Source: VXNE01 sp965205735
GTDB taxonomy: Bacteria > Pseudomonadota > Gammaproteobacteria > Pseudomonadales > Azotimanducaceae
DNA: 64,000 bases
Direction: 5' to 3'
Assembly (NCBI GenBank): GCA_965205735.1
Contig: OZ242179.1
Span: 1,302,001-1,366,000 of the forward strand
Made by a program: the position numbers and the translations under genes. Position 1 is the first letter of the stretch. The number at the start of each line of letters is the position of its first letter. The notes below the pieces were generated by a model that did not search any database, was not told the origin of the DNA, and worked only from the letters and a program-made list of their open reading frames with translations. Below are positions 8,668-17,375 of the stretch, piece by piece.

Positions 8668-9951
8668 TTAACATCCGTGCTCTTGCGCGTCGCGGATCAT
8701 CGCCGCCACTTCGTCTATCGGAGCGGTCATCTGCGGACGATCCACGCGCAGCCATTTCAGGGAGACGCGATTCTGGGCTATTTCATCCTCGCCGACAATC
8801 ATCGCCCAACGCGCGCCGCTGCGGTCGGCGCGCCGGAACTGGGCCGACAGGCCGCCGCCGCCCGCGTGCATGCGAACGCTCAAGCCCGGCGCGCGAACGC
8901 GCAACGCCTGCGCCGCCGCCAGGACGGCCGGCATGGTTTTCGGGTCCTGCACGACGACGTACACATCGGCAGAACGATACGTCGGGGTGTCCGCCACGGC
9001 CTGACGCAACAGCGCAATGCGGTCGATCCCGAGGGCGAATCCGGCGGCCGGCGTGGCATGCCCGCCGAGCAGCTCGATCAGCCCGTCGTAGCGGCCGCCG
9101 CCTCCCACCGCGTCCTGGGCGCCAATTCCCTGGGTTGCCCACTCGACCACCGTATGCGTGTAGTAATCGAAGCCTCGCACCAACCGGGGATTCACCCGGT
9201 AGGACAGTCCGAGCGCGTCGAGCAGCCCCCGCAGCGACTCGAACTGGTCGCGCTCGGCGGCATCCAGGTAATCGGCCAGGTTCGGGGCATCTTCAAGGAT
9301 GCGCTGCGTGGACGCCACCTTGCTGTCCAGAATGCGCAACGGGTTGATACGCAGGCGCGCGCGGCTGTCGCCGTCGAGTTCACTCTCGTACGGCGAGAGG
9401 TGGGCGACCAGCGCTTCGAGGTACGCGGCTCGCGAGGCGCCGGATCCGATGGCGTTGATCTCCAGCCGCACCGCATGCCCGATACCGAGGGCCTCCCAGA
9501 CCGCCGCCGCCATCTGTATCAACTCCGCGTCCGCCTCCGGTCCGCTGACACCAAAGATCTCTGCACCAAACTGGTCGTGTTGGCGGTAGCGGCCCTGCTG
9601 CGGGCGCTCGTAGCGGAACATCGGACCGAAATACCAGAGCCGCTGCGTCTGATTGTGCAGCAATCCGCGCTCGATGCAGGCGCGCGCGCAGCCCGCGGTT
9701 CCCTCCGGGCGCAGCGACAGGCGCTTGCCCCTGCGATCATCGAAGACGTACATCTCCTTGGCGACGATATCCGTCCCCACCCCGATCCCGCGGTTGAAGA
9801 GTTCGGCGGACTCCACCAGCGGCAGGCGGATCTCCTCAAACCCGAAGGCGCGCGCCACGGCGATGCATTGCTCCTCCACCCGCCGCAGTTCCGCCGCGTC
9901 TGCCGCGGCGAGATCGCGCATGCCGCGAACGGCTCGATATCGCAGGCTCAC
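8668..9951 (-). CDS. hisS: Histidine--tRNA ligase
   Basis: A 427-residue class II aminoacyl-tRNA synthetase of normal length. Motif 1 lies in AVRGMRDLAA and the following helix. RPEGTAGCAR and FRYERPQQGRYRQHDQFGAE form motif 2. The histidine-specific signatures LVRGFDYYTHTVVEW and GGGGRYDGL are present, and a C-terminal anticodon-binding domain follows. It charges tRNA-His in the cytoplasm. The start is a GTG overlapping the rodZ stop (GTGA). ispG, which often sits between rodZ and hisS, is missing here. Confidence 0.96.
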   Translation of the reverse strand: MSLRYRAVRGMRDLAAADAAELRRVEEQCIAVARAFGFEEIRLPLVESAELFNRGIGVGTDIVAKEMYVFDDRRGKRLSLRPEGTAGCARACIERGLLHNQTQRLWYFGPMFRYERPQQGRYRQHDQFGAEIFGVSGPEADAELIQMAAAVWEALGIGHAVRLEINAIGSGASRAAYLEALVAHLSPYESELDGDSRARLRINPLRILDSKVASTQRILEDAPNLADYLDAAERDQFESLRGLLDALGLSYRVNPRLVRGFDYYTHTVVEWATQGIGAQDAVGGGGRYDGLIELLGGHATPAAGFALGIDRIALLRQAVADTPTYRSADVYVVVQDPKTMPAVLAAAQALRVRAPGLSVRMHAGGGGLSAQFRRADRSGARWAMIVGEDEIAQNRVSLKWLRVDRPQMTAPIDEVAAMIRDAQEHGC

Positions 9952-10979
9952 AGGCCAAGCACCAGCTTGGCGATGTTGTCATGCGTGTGCTGCGCAAGCA
10001 TCACGCGTTCGCCGTTGTACTCGAGATGGACACCGGGCGCATAACCGAGCGTGATGCTGAACGGCGCGTCGCCGCGCACCTCCAACTCGCCTTCGGCGCG
10101 TTCCAGATCCTCATGCAGAGTACCGCCCACCGCGTCGAACACCTCGACCCAACAGTCGTGCGTGAAATGAAAGACCAGCACGTGGTCATCGCCCGGCACG
10201 TAAGTCAGCGGGTTCGAAAGAAGAACAGATCCGTCCTCGGCACCGTCCGGCGAACCGTTCAGGACAGATACCGACGGCGGGTCGTCCGCGGGGCCGTCCG
10301 GCGAGCCGTCCGAGACCGACACCGACGGCGGGTCGCTTGGCGAGCCGTCCGAGACAGACACCGACACGCCACCCGAGACGGGCGTTTCGATCTGGGCGAT
10401 GGAAGCGTTGGGCACCGGTTCGATTGGGTCGTTCGAAACAGGCGCCGATGTATCGGCGGGGACGGCCAATTCGAAAGACACCTCGCCTGCGGACGACACC
10501 GGCGGCGCAGCGTCGCCGCCGGAAGTTTCGTTTGACTGCCCGACCGGCGCGGACGCTATTGGCTCCTCGGAGGGCCAGATGAACCACAGGAAAAGTCCGG
10601 ACACGATCGCGATCAGGATCACCGTGCCACCGAACACCCACGACTGCCACCACGGCATCCGCCGGCCGCTGGAGAAAGCAATCAGCTTTCTGGGAATAGC
10701 GATCAACGGCCGCGTTTCGATCTCAGCTGTTTCCCGGGGAGCCGTCTTCTGATCGTAAGCCCACAGCATCTCGTCGGGGTCGAGCCCCACCAGGTCGGCA
10801 TAGCCACGGATATACGCGCGTGTGAATACGCTCGCCGGCAACGCATCGAACCGCTCCGCTTCAATGTTCTCGATGATCGCCCAGGATACCTTCAGCAACG
10901 TTGCGACCTCGGCCACGCTTGTGCCCATTGCATGCCGCGCCGCGCGCAACGCGGCACCCGGCGAATCGGCCTCGCTCAT
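9948..10979 (-). CDS. rodZ: Cell-shape protein RodZ
   Basis: A 343-residue protein with the RodZ layout. It has an N-terminal helix-turn-helix domain (GAALRAARHAMGTSVAEVAT, then VFTRAYIRGYADLVGLDPDE), a single transmembrane helix at about 130-155 (QSWVFGGTVILIAIVSG), a Ser/Pro/Asp-rich periplasmic linker, and a C-terminal beta domain (DUF4115) with HDCWVEVFDAVGG. RodZ links the MreB cytoskeleton to the elongasome. The linker holds tandem copies of PPSVSVSDGSPDG, which look recently amplified. The start overlaps the rlmN stop (ATGA). pilF, common between rlmN and rodZ, is absent. Confidence 0.92.
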   Translation of the reverse strand: MSEADSPGAALRAARHAMGTSVAEVATLLKVSWAIIENIEAERFDALPASVFTRAYIRGYADLVGLDPDEMLWAYDQKTAPRETAEIETRPLIAIPRKLIAFSSGRRMPWWQSWVFGGTVILIAIVSGLFLWFIWPSEEPIASAPVGQSNETSGGDAAPPVSSAGEVSFELAVPADTSAPVSNDPIEPVPNASIAQIETPVSGGVSVSVSDGSPSDPPSVSVSDGSPDGPADDPPSVSVLNGSPDGAEDGSVLLSNPLTYVPGDDHVLVFHFTHDCWVEVFDAVGGTLHEDLERAEGELEVRGDAPFSITLGYAPGVHLEYNGERVMLAQHTHDNIAKLVLGL

Positions 10980-12106
10980 CCGGCCAGCCCCCCTCGCCGC
11001 GGCGAAGCCGGCTGTTGCCGGAGCCGGGCAATGTAGCGCGCCCGCCGGTTGGTGCGGTCGCGCACCGCGCCGGTGAGTTGGCCGCACGCCGCAGCGATCT
11101 CGTCGCCGCGGGTCGCGCGCAGCGTGGCCGTGTAGCCCGCGTTCATCAAGTAGGTCTGGAACGCTGTAATCGCGCTCGCGTCGGGCCGTTCGAAAGCTGC
11201 GTCCGGGAACGGATTGAACGGTATCAAATTGATCTTGCAACGCAGGGTCCGCAACAGCTTGGCCAACGCCGCCGCGTGGGAGAGGCTGTCGTTTACGCCT
11301 TTCATGAGCGCATATTCGATCGTCACCGACCGGCGCTCGCCGACGCGGGACAAGTACGACCGGCAGGCGTCCATCAACTCCGCCAGCGGATAACGCCGGT
11401 TGAGGGGAACAAGGCGGTCGCGCAACGCATCGTCCGCCGCATGCAGGCTGACGGCCAGGGCGCAGTCTGTGCGCTCGGCGAGCAAACGGATATTCGGCAC
11501 CACCCCGGCCGTGCTGATAGTGACGCGGCGCTTGGACAGACCGTAGGCGAGATCGTCCATGAGCAGATTGGCCACCGCGATGCACGCATCGAAATTGAGC
11601 AGCGGCTCGCCCATGCCCATGAAGACGACGTTCGTAAGGCCGCGCTCGTCGCCCCGTCGCTCCAGTTCCCGCGCCGCGAGCCACACCTGCCCGGCGATCT
11701 CCGCAGGCGTGAGATTGCCGTCGAAGCCCTGCTTGCCGGTGGCGCAGAACGCACAGTCGAGCGCGCAGCCCGCTTGCGACGAGATACAGAGCGTATGCCG
11801 TCCCCGGTCGGGAATCAGGACCGTCTCGACTGCGTTGCCTCCGCCAACGGCCACGATCCACTTGGTGACGCCGTCGGCGGCGTCCCGGCGCTCGACCACT
11901 TCCGGCGGGCGAATCTCCACCTCATCGGCAAGGCGCGCGCGCAGGGACTTCGACAAGTCCGTCATATCGTCCAGGCGCATCGCGCCGCGTTTGTGGATCC
12001 AGCGGAGCAATATGCGCGCGCGGTAGGGCTTTTCTCCAAACCCGGCGAGATAGCGCTCAAGTCCGGCGCGATCGAACCCCAACAGATTGACGCGGGGTGC
12101 GTTCAC
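10976..12106 (-). CDS. rlmN: Dual-specificity 23S rRNA/tRNA adenine-C2 methyltransferase RlmN
   Basis: A 376-residue radical-SAM enzyme. The cluster-binding motif CALDCAFC gives C114, C118 and C121; FMGMGEPLLNFDA and LKGVNDS-type segments (MKGVNDSLSHA) follow; and the C-terminal EIAAACGQL supplies the methyl-carrying cysteine. RlmN methylates A2503 of 23S rRNA and A37 of some tRNAs. The start is GTG at 12106, overlapping the ndk stop (GTGA). Confidence 0.96.
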   Translation of the reverse strand: MNAPRVNLLGFDRAGLERYLAGFGEKPYRARILLRWIHKRGAMRLDDMTDLSKSLRARLADEVEIRPPEVVERRDAADGVTKWIVAVGGGNAVETVLIPDRGRHTLCISSQAGCALDCAFCATGKQGFDGNLTPAEIAGQVWLAARELERRGDERGLTNVVFMGMGEPLLNFDACIAVANLLMDDLAYGLSKRRVTISTAGVVPNIRLLAERTDCALAVSLHAADDALRDRLVPLNRRYPLAELMDACRSYLSRVGERRSVTIEYALMKGVNDSLSHAAALAKLLRTLRCKINLIPFNPFPDAAFERPDASAITAFQTYLMNAGYTATLRATRGDEIAAACGQLTGAVRDRTNRRARYIARLRQQPASPRRGGLAG

Positions 12107-12531
12107 GTTCGCAAACAGATTTCCGCGTCGTCGAAGAAATATGCGATCTCGCGAACCGCGCTCGACGGCGAGTCGGAACCATGTACGGCATTGGCGTCGA
12201 GGGATTGGGCAAAGTCGGCGCGAATGGTGCCCGGATCCGCTTTCTTCGGATCGGTAGCCCCCATCAGACGGCGGTTCACGCCGATCGCATCCCGACCTTC
12301 CAGCACCTGGAGCACAACCGGCCCTGAACTCATGTATTCCAACAGATTCCCGTAGAACGGCTTGCCCTTGTGTTCGGCGTAGAAGCCGGCGGCGTCAGCC
12401 ACGGAAAGGCGCGTCATCCTGGCAGCGACGATGCGCAATCCCGCCTTTTCGAAGCGGGAGATGATTTCGCCGATGATGTTGCGAGCCACGGCGTCGGGTT
12501 TGAGAATGGACAGTGTGCGCTCTACTGGCAT
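12103..12531 (-). CDS. ndk: Nucleoside diphosphate kinase
   Basis: A 142-residue protein of exact family length. The phosphorylated histidine is H117 in NAVHGSDS. The N-terminus ERTLSILKPDAV and the nucleotide-binding segment RRLMGATDPKKADPGTIR are canonical. Ndk moves the gamma phosphate between nucleoside triphosphates and diphosphates. A strong Shine-Dalgarno (AGGAGAGG) precedes the ATG. The 59-base gap to iscS suggests co-transcription. Confidence 0.97.
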   Translation of the reverse strand: MPVERTLSILKPDAVARNIIGEIISRFEKAGLRIVAARMTRLSVADAAGFYAEHKGKPFYGNLLEYMSSGPVVLQVLEGRDAIGVNRRLMGATDPKKADPGTIRADFAQSLDANAVHGSDSPSSAVREIAYFFDDAEICLRT

Positions 12532-12590
12532 TGGCCTCTCCTGGAATTGGACTTAAGGGCGCTTGATGTCAGCCGGAGGTGGCTGCCGCA

Positions 12591-13766
12591 TTATACGCGG
12601 GCGGCGCGCAGCTTCTCCACGGTGGTGGCGACCCGACGCGCGGCGTAGTCCACTTCGTCCCTGGTGGTATAGCGGCCCACGGTGAACCGGATCGACGCAT
12701 GGGCGAGATCGTCGGGAACGCCAATGGCCTTCAGGACGTAGGACGGCTCCACGGTGGCGGAGGTGCAGGCGGAGCCGGTCGAAACTGCCAAATCGTCGAG
12801 CGCCGTCAACAGCGTATCGCCATCGACGTCGCCGAACGACACGTTCAGATTGCCGGGCAGGCGCTGATTCTCGTCGCCGTTCAACTGCGTCTTCGGCAGT
12901 TGCCTCAAGTGCGACCAGAGGCGGTCGCGCAGCGCCCGGATGCGTCCGTTTTCCCCGTTCGCCCGGTCCAGTTCTTCGCCGCAGATGACGCACGCCGCTC
13001 CGAGGCCGACGATCTGGTGGGTAGCCAGCGTTCCCGAGCGCATGCCGCGCTCGTGACCGCCGCCGTGTATTTGCGGCGCCAGGGGCAAGAACGGCTGGCG
13101 CCGCACGAACAGCGCGCCGATACCCTTCGGTCCGTATATCTTGTGGCCAGAAATGCTCATGAGATCGATGTTGTCGCGGCGCACGTCGATGTCGATCTTG
13201 CCTACGCTCTGGGCGGCGTCGGTGTGGAACGGTACGCCCCGCTCGCGACAGATCGCGCCGATGGCGCGGACATCGTTGACCACGCCGATCTCGTTGTTCG
13301 CATGCATGACCGAAACGATGGCCGTGTCCGCGTCTATGGCGTCGGCGACCGCCTCGGGCCGGACGATGCCCCTGGCGTCCGGCTCGACATAGGTGACCTC
13401 CACTCCCAGGGACTCCAGGTGGGCGCAGGTATCGAGCACCGCCTTGTGTTCATATGTGGAGGTGACGACGCGCTCGCCGCCCGATGCTTCGACGACGCCC
13501 TTGATCGCCAGGTTGTCCGACTCGGTGGCGCCCGATGTCCAGATGATCTCGCGGGGATCCGCGTTGAACAGCGCGGCGACTTGCGTGCGGGCCTCTTCGA
13601 CCAGTTCCTCCGCTTCCCAGCCATACACATGGCTGCGCGACGCGGGATTGCCGAAAGTGCCGTCGGTGAGCAGGCACGCACTCATGCGCTCCGCTACGCG
13701 CGGGTCTACGGGCGTCGTGGCCGAATAGTCCAGGTAAACGGCTTTGGTCGGGATCTTGGTCGGCAT
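12591..13766 (-). CDS. iscS: Cysteine desulfurase IscS
   Basis: A 391-residue PLP enzyme. The PLP lysine is K209 in SGHKIYGPKG, and the mobile-loop cysteine is C334 in GSACTSA. HANNEIG and HTDAAQSVGK are also present. It releases sulfur from cysteine as a persulfide for Fe-S clusters and tRNA thiolation. iscR lies 86 bases upstream. The usual following genes iscU, iscA, hscBA and fdx are absent and ndk follows instead, so the scaffold must be encoded elsewhere or replaced by SUF. Confidence 0.96.
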   Translation of the reverse strand: MPTKIPTKAVYLDYSATTPVDPRVAERMSACLLTDGTFGNPASRSHVYGWEAEELVEEARTQVAALFNADPREIIWTSGATESDNLAIKGVVEASGGERVVTSTYEHKAVLDTCAHLESLGVEVTYVEPDARGIVRPEAVADAIDADTAIVSVMHANNEIGVVNDVRAIGAICRERGVPFHTDAAQSVGKIDIDVRRDNIDLMSISGHKIYGPKGIGALFVRRQPFLPLAPQIHGGGHERGMRSGTLATHQIVGLGAACVICGEELDRANGENGRIRALRDRLWSHLRQLPKTQLNGDENQRLPGNLNVSFGDVDGDTLLTALDDLAVSTGSACTSATVEPSYVLKAIGVPDDLAHASIRFTVGRYTTRDEVDYAARRVATTVEKLRAARV

Positions 13767-13852
13767 ATCGAGGCAGATATTACCCGAACGCCGATGTGAT
13801 CGGGCCGAATGCCATCGGTTCTCGGGCGCACGAAGGGCGTGCGTCTACCGGA

Positions 13853-14314
13853 TCAGAGCATCTGGGCGTTGATCAGATTCTTCGGGTCCTGCCGGCGAGC
13901 GACAGTCCGAATGTCGCGTCGCTCGACCAGCGACGCGAAGGTGATGCGCTTCAGGAACAAGTCGATCTGCTGCGAGAGATCGGCCCAGAGTTCGTGCGTG
14001 AGGCATATCTCACCGTCCTGACAGTCTCCGGTGCCCCCGCACCGGGTGGCGTCGACGCCTTCTCCCACGGCACTGATGATGTCCGAGACGCTGATGTCCT
14101 CAAGCGTCCGGGCAATCCGGTAGCCGCCACCGGGGCCGCGCGCGCCGACAACCAGACCGTTCCGCTTGAGACGGCGGAACAGCTGCTCGAGGTACGCCTG
14201 AGAGATGCCCTGACGTTCGGCAACGTCCGCCAGCGTTACCGGTCCGTCGTCGGCGTGCAGCGCCAAATCCAGCACCGCCGTGACCGCATAGCGGCCTCTC
14301 GTCGTCAACCGCAT
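13853..14314 (-). CDS. iscR: Rrf2-family Fe-S regulator IscR
   Basis: A 153-residue Rrf2 transcription factor. The winged helix spans RLTTRGRYAVTAVLDLA to GARGPGGGYRIAR. The [2Fe-2S] ligands are visible as C92, C98 and C104 with H107 in the segment RCGGTGDCQDGEICLTHELW. It senses cluster status and represses or activates isc and suf genes. It is the first gene of the nine-gene operon, and so could couple Fe-S state to transcription of the genes behind it. A repeat cluster begins about 80 bases upstream of its start. Confidence 0.94.
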   Translation of the reverse strand: MRLTTRGRYAVTAVLDLALHADDGPVTLADVAERQGISQAYLEQLFRRLKRNGLVVGARGPGGGYRIARTLEDISVSDIISAVGEGVDATRCGGTGDCQDGEICLTHELWADLSQQIDLFLKRITFASLVERRDIRTVARRQDPKNLINAQML

Positions 14315-14394
14315 GATCTACGGACTTTCATCACGATGGCCGGATCCAAGTATGCAGCATGCAGGTATTTCGGTCTACCGAGGGGCGTAGGGTA

Positions 14395-14690
14395 CTGGGT
14401 ATCCCCATTGATCGCGATGGGTGTCCCCGACTTTGCGACGTTGATCGCGATGGGTGTCCCCGACTTTGCGACGCCAGCATGGGTGTCCCCGACACCGGCG
14501 GTGTGGGTGTCCCCAAGCTCGCGCGGTGTGGGTGTCCCCAGGCCCCGCGGCGTGGGTGTCCCCAGGCCCGCCGGTGATGGGTGTCCCCGACGATCAGTGG
14601 GTGGTGTGGGTGTCCCAGGAACCGCCGTGGGTGTCCCGAAGCCCGCGACGATCAGTGGGTGGTGTGGGTGGTGTGGGTGTCCCGAAGCTC
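14395..14690. repeat. Repeat cluster E (about eleven GGGTGTCC copies)
   Basis: GGGTGTCCC begins at 14419, 14452, 14481, 14505, 14530, 14554, 14579, 14608, 14629 and 14675, with a GGGTATCCC variant just before. Spacing runs from 21 to 46 bases, often 24 to 29. Spacers are related (CGACTTTGCGACG, CAGGCCCGC, CGACGATCAGTGG) but not constant. It lies between the iscR start and the trmJ stop and covers most of this 397-base gap. No gene is seen in it. Confidence 0.85.
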
Positions 14691-14711
14691 GTCCCGAAGC
14701 TCGGGAGACGC

Positions 14712-15455
14712 CTAGTCTTCCTGTTCAGGGTCGGAGCAGTTCGAGGTCTCGATGTGCGTGAGGATGCCGCGCAGCATGCCGACTTCCGCCTGCTCCAGTC
14801 CGATGCGGCCGAACATGCGGCGCAGGCGGGTCATTGCCTGTCGGGGCGCGCTGGACTTGAGGAAGCCTATACGCCGCAGGACCATTTCGAAGTGGCCGTG
14901 GAGTGCTTCGACCTCCTCGAGGGAAGCGAGCCCGGCGTCGGTGGATACGGCGGCGGGCGCCGCGGGGGTCGTCCGGGCCTTGAACAGTTCATAGCAGACG
15001 ACCTGCACCGCCATTGCCAGGTTGAGCGAGGAGTATTCCGGGCTGGCGGGGATCGCCAGGTGCAGTTGGCAACGTTGCAGTTCTTCGTTGGTCAGGCCGC
15101 TCGTTTCGCGGCCGAAGAGGATGGCCACGGGCTGGTCGGCGTACTCCGCCGCCAGGCGATTCGCCACGGTTTGGGCGTCGGCGACCGGGAGCGGGATGCG
15201 CCGGTTTCTCGTGCTGGTACCGACGGCCAAAACGCAATCGCCGATGGCGTCGTCGAGGCTGCCTACCACTTTTGCTCCTGCCAGGACATCGACGGCGTGG
15301 GCTGCGCGCCAGTCCGCCTGCGGGTCCGGGAAACGTCCCGGGCGCACCAGGTAGAGGGACGTGAGCCCCATCGTTTTCATCGCCCGCGCGGCGCCGCCGA
15401 TGTTTCCGGGATGGCTGGGTTCGACCAGCACGATGCGAACGTCGGCCATGGGCAT
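14712..15455 (-). CDS. trmJ: tRNA (cytidine/uridine-2'-O-)-methyltransferase TrmJ
   Basis: A 247-residue SPOUT methyltransferase. The three SPOUT motifs are visible as VEPSHPGNIGGAARAMK, AILFGRETSGLTNEEL and the knot segment SPEYSSLNLAMAVQ. It methylates the ribose at position 32 of several tRNAs. A Shine-Dalgarno GGGAGA precedes ATG 15455; ATG 15449 is an alternative start. In many gammaproteobacteria trmJ sits next to iscR and opposite suhB, as here, although iscR is now separated by repeat cluster E. Confidence 0.94.
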   Translation of the reverse strand: MPMADVRIVLVEPSHPGNIGGAARAMKTMGLTSLYLVRPGRFPDPQADWRAAHAVDVLAGAKVVGSLDDAIGDCVLAVGTSTRNRRIPLPVADAQTVANRLAAEYADQPVAILFGRETSGLTNEELQRCQLHLAIPASPEYSSLNLAMAVQVVCYELFKARTTPAAPAAVSTDAGLASLEEVEALHGHFEMVLRRIGFLKSSAPRQAMTRLRRMFGRIGLEQAEVGMLRGILTHIETSNCSDPEQED

Positions 15456-15619
15456 GCGATCTCCCGTTGCTTATGCGAGGGTCCGGCGTCCGTCAACGCC
15501 GGATCCGCCCGCTCCACGCGCTTGCGCGGCGCATCATACAGCCTCCATCTGGCCGGCGTGCCGACGGTCGATCCGGGCTAGAATAGCGTCGCGCTTCCGC
15601 TTTCGTACGGTCCTGTTTC

Positions 15620-16438
15620 ATGCATCCCATCATCAACATCGCCTTGCGCGCCGCGCGTCGGGCCGGACGCATCATCGTTCGCGCGATGGACCGCATCGGG
15701 ACGCTCAAGGTCGAGGAGAAAGCCAAGAACGACTTCGTCTCGGAGATCGACCGCGCCGCCGAGGACGTGATCATCGATACCATCATGCGCGCCTATCCCG
15801 ATCACGGCATCATCGGCGAGGAACACGGCGCCGCCAATGCGGACGCCGAGTATGTGTGGATCATCGATCCGCTCGACGGCACGACCAATTTCCTTGCCGG
15901 CATCCCGCATTTCTGCGTTTCGATCGCGGTCAGACGGGGCCCTGTGCTCGAGCACGGGGTGATCTTCGATCCGGTGAGGAACGAGGAGTTTTCTGCGACC
16001 CGGGGCGCCGGCGCGCGCCTGAACGGCACGCGGCTGCGCGTATCCGAAGGCGCCAGGCTCGAGAGCTCGATCATCTCCACCGGCATTCCCTACCGCATGG
16101 TCGCAAGCCATCTGGACGCATACATCGAAATGCATCGAGCGCTGCTGGCGTCATGCCGGTCGATCCGCCGCATGGGTTCCGCAGCCCTGGATCTCGCCTA
16201 TGTCGGCGCGGGGCGCACCGACGCCTTCGTGCAGGTTGGACTGCAGCCGTGGGACATGGCCGCGGGAGCGGTGGTCGTGCGCGAAGCCGGCGGCTTCGTC
16301 AGCGATGCGGCCGGCGGCGATCGCTTCATGGAGAACGGCCACCTGGTGGCGGCGAATCCAAAGATATTCAAGGACCTGTTGAGACTCGTCCGCCCCTCCG
16401 TGGGAACGCAGGACGACGCGGCGTTTATCCGGCGTTAG
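15620..16438 (+). CDS. suhB: Inositol-1-monophosphatase SuhB
   Basis: A 272-residue magnesium-dependent phosphatase. Metal-binding motifs are GEEHG (about 66-70), WIIDPLDGTTNFLAG (about 83-97) and the C-terminal QPWDMAAGAVVVREAGG. In enterobacteria SuhB also acts in rRNA transcription antitermination with Nus factors. It is divergent from trmJ, the usual arrangement. Its stop codon ends one base before the secF stop on the other strand, leaving no room for a terminator between the convergent genes. Confidence 0.94.
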   Translation: MHPIINIALRAARRAGRIIVRAMDRIGTLKVEEKAKNDFVSEIDRAAEDVIIDTIMRAYPDHGIIGEEHGAANADAEYVWIIDPLDGTTNFLAGIPHFCVSIAVRRGPVLEHGVIFDPVRNEEFSATRGAGARLNGTRLRVSEGARLESSIISTGIPYRMVASHLDAYIEMHRALLASCRSIRRMGSAALDLAYVGAGRTDAFVQVGLQPWDMAAGAVVVREAGGFVSDAAGGDRFMENGHLVAANPKIFKDLLRLVRPSVGTQDDAAFIRR

Positions 16439-17362
16439 CTATACCTGCGGCGTCTCGTCGGCCGCCTCCTTCTCCGGCAGCACCAGGTCCTCCTTCGAAA
16501 TCCCCAGGGCGAGCAGCATGCTCGCCGCGATGTATATGGAGGAGTAGGTGCCGACGACCACACCGATGGTAAGGGCGGTGGCAAAGCCGCGAATTTGTTC
16601 TCCGGCGGCCACCAGGAGCGAGACCAGGACAAGCAGGGTGGTCATCGATGTCACCAGGGTGCGCCCGAGGGTCTCATTCAGTGACCGGTTGATGATATCG
16701 ACAGGCTTGCCGCGGCGGACGAGGCGGAAGTTCTCGCGGATGCGGTCCGAGACGACGATGGTGTCGTTCAGCGAATAGCCGATGACGGCGAGAATCGCCG
16801 CAAGTTCGACCAGATTGAAGGTCCAGCGAAAAACGGCGAACGCGCCCAGCACCACGATCACGTCGTGGGCCAGGGCCGTCACCGCGCCTACGGCGAACTT
16901 GCCCGTGAAACGGAACATGATGTAGAGCATGACCACCGCCAGGGCAACGAGCATGGCGATGCCTCCCTTTTCCGTCAGTTCCTCGCCGACGGCGGGTCCG
17001 ACCACCTCGGAGCGTCGGAGCGCTACGCCCCCGTATGCGTCTCGAAGCACCGCCAGGATTTCGTCGCCGACCGTGGACTGATCATCGCCGGACTGCGGCG
17101 GGACGCGAATCAGGACTTCCGTCTCCGAACCGAAGTTCTGCACGACGGCCTCGGCGAAGCCCGCGTCCGCCAACCGCTGCCGCACGTCCTGCGGATCCAC
17201 CGGCGCGTCGAAGCCGACCTCGACCAGCGCACCGCCGGTGAAATCGAGCCCCCGATTGAGGCCCAGAACCGCAAGGGCGGCGACGGACACGACAAGCAGG
17301 CAGCCGGACACGGCGGCGGCGATCTTCCGCCCGCCCATGAAGTCGAAATTGGTCTTCTTCAT
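16439..17362 (-). CDS. secF: Protein translocase subunit SecF
   Basis: A 307-residue RND-type membrane protein of six helices. The N-terminal helix (MGGRKIAAAVSGCLLVVSV) is followed by GLDFTGGALVEVGF, a periplasmic domain, and the block YSLNDTIVVSDRIREN with FNLVELAAILAVIGYS. SecF forms a complex with SecD and YajC that drives late steps of protein export with proton-motive force. secD lies 13 bases upstream. The C-terminus is acidic. Confidence 0.95.
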   Translation of the reverse strand: MKKTNFDFMGGRKIAAAVSGCLLVVSVAALAVLGLNRGLDFTGGALVEVGFDAPVDPQDVRQRLADAGFAEAVVQNFGSETEVLIRVPPQSGDDQSTVGDEILAVLRDAYGGVALRRSEVVGPAVGEELTEKGGIAMLVALAVVMLYIMFRFTGKFAVGAVTALAHDVIVVLGAFAVFRWTFNLVELAAILAVIGYSLNDTIVVSDRIRENFRLVRRGKPVDIINRSLNETLGRTLVTSMTTLLVLVSLLVAAGEQIRGFATALTIGVVVGTYSSIYIAASMLLALGISKEDLVLPEKEAADETPQV

Positions 17363-17375
17363 CCGTCCGTCAGCC

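Noticed and set aside
10901..12355. Long plus-strand frame of 484 residues
   Set aside because: It lies opposite rlmN and rodZ, has no recognisable motif, and is Arg/Ala/Pro-rich as expected of an antisense frame in GC-rich DNA.
12579..13799. 406-residue plus-strand frame
   Set aside because: Antisense to iscS, which has every catalytic residue.
14395..14690. CRISPR array
   Set aside because: The motif is only 8-11 bases, spacing varies from 21 to 46 bases, spacers are related to each other, and there is no cas gene.
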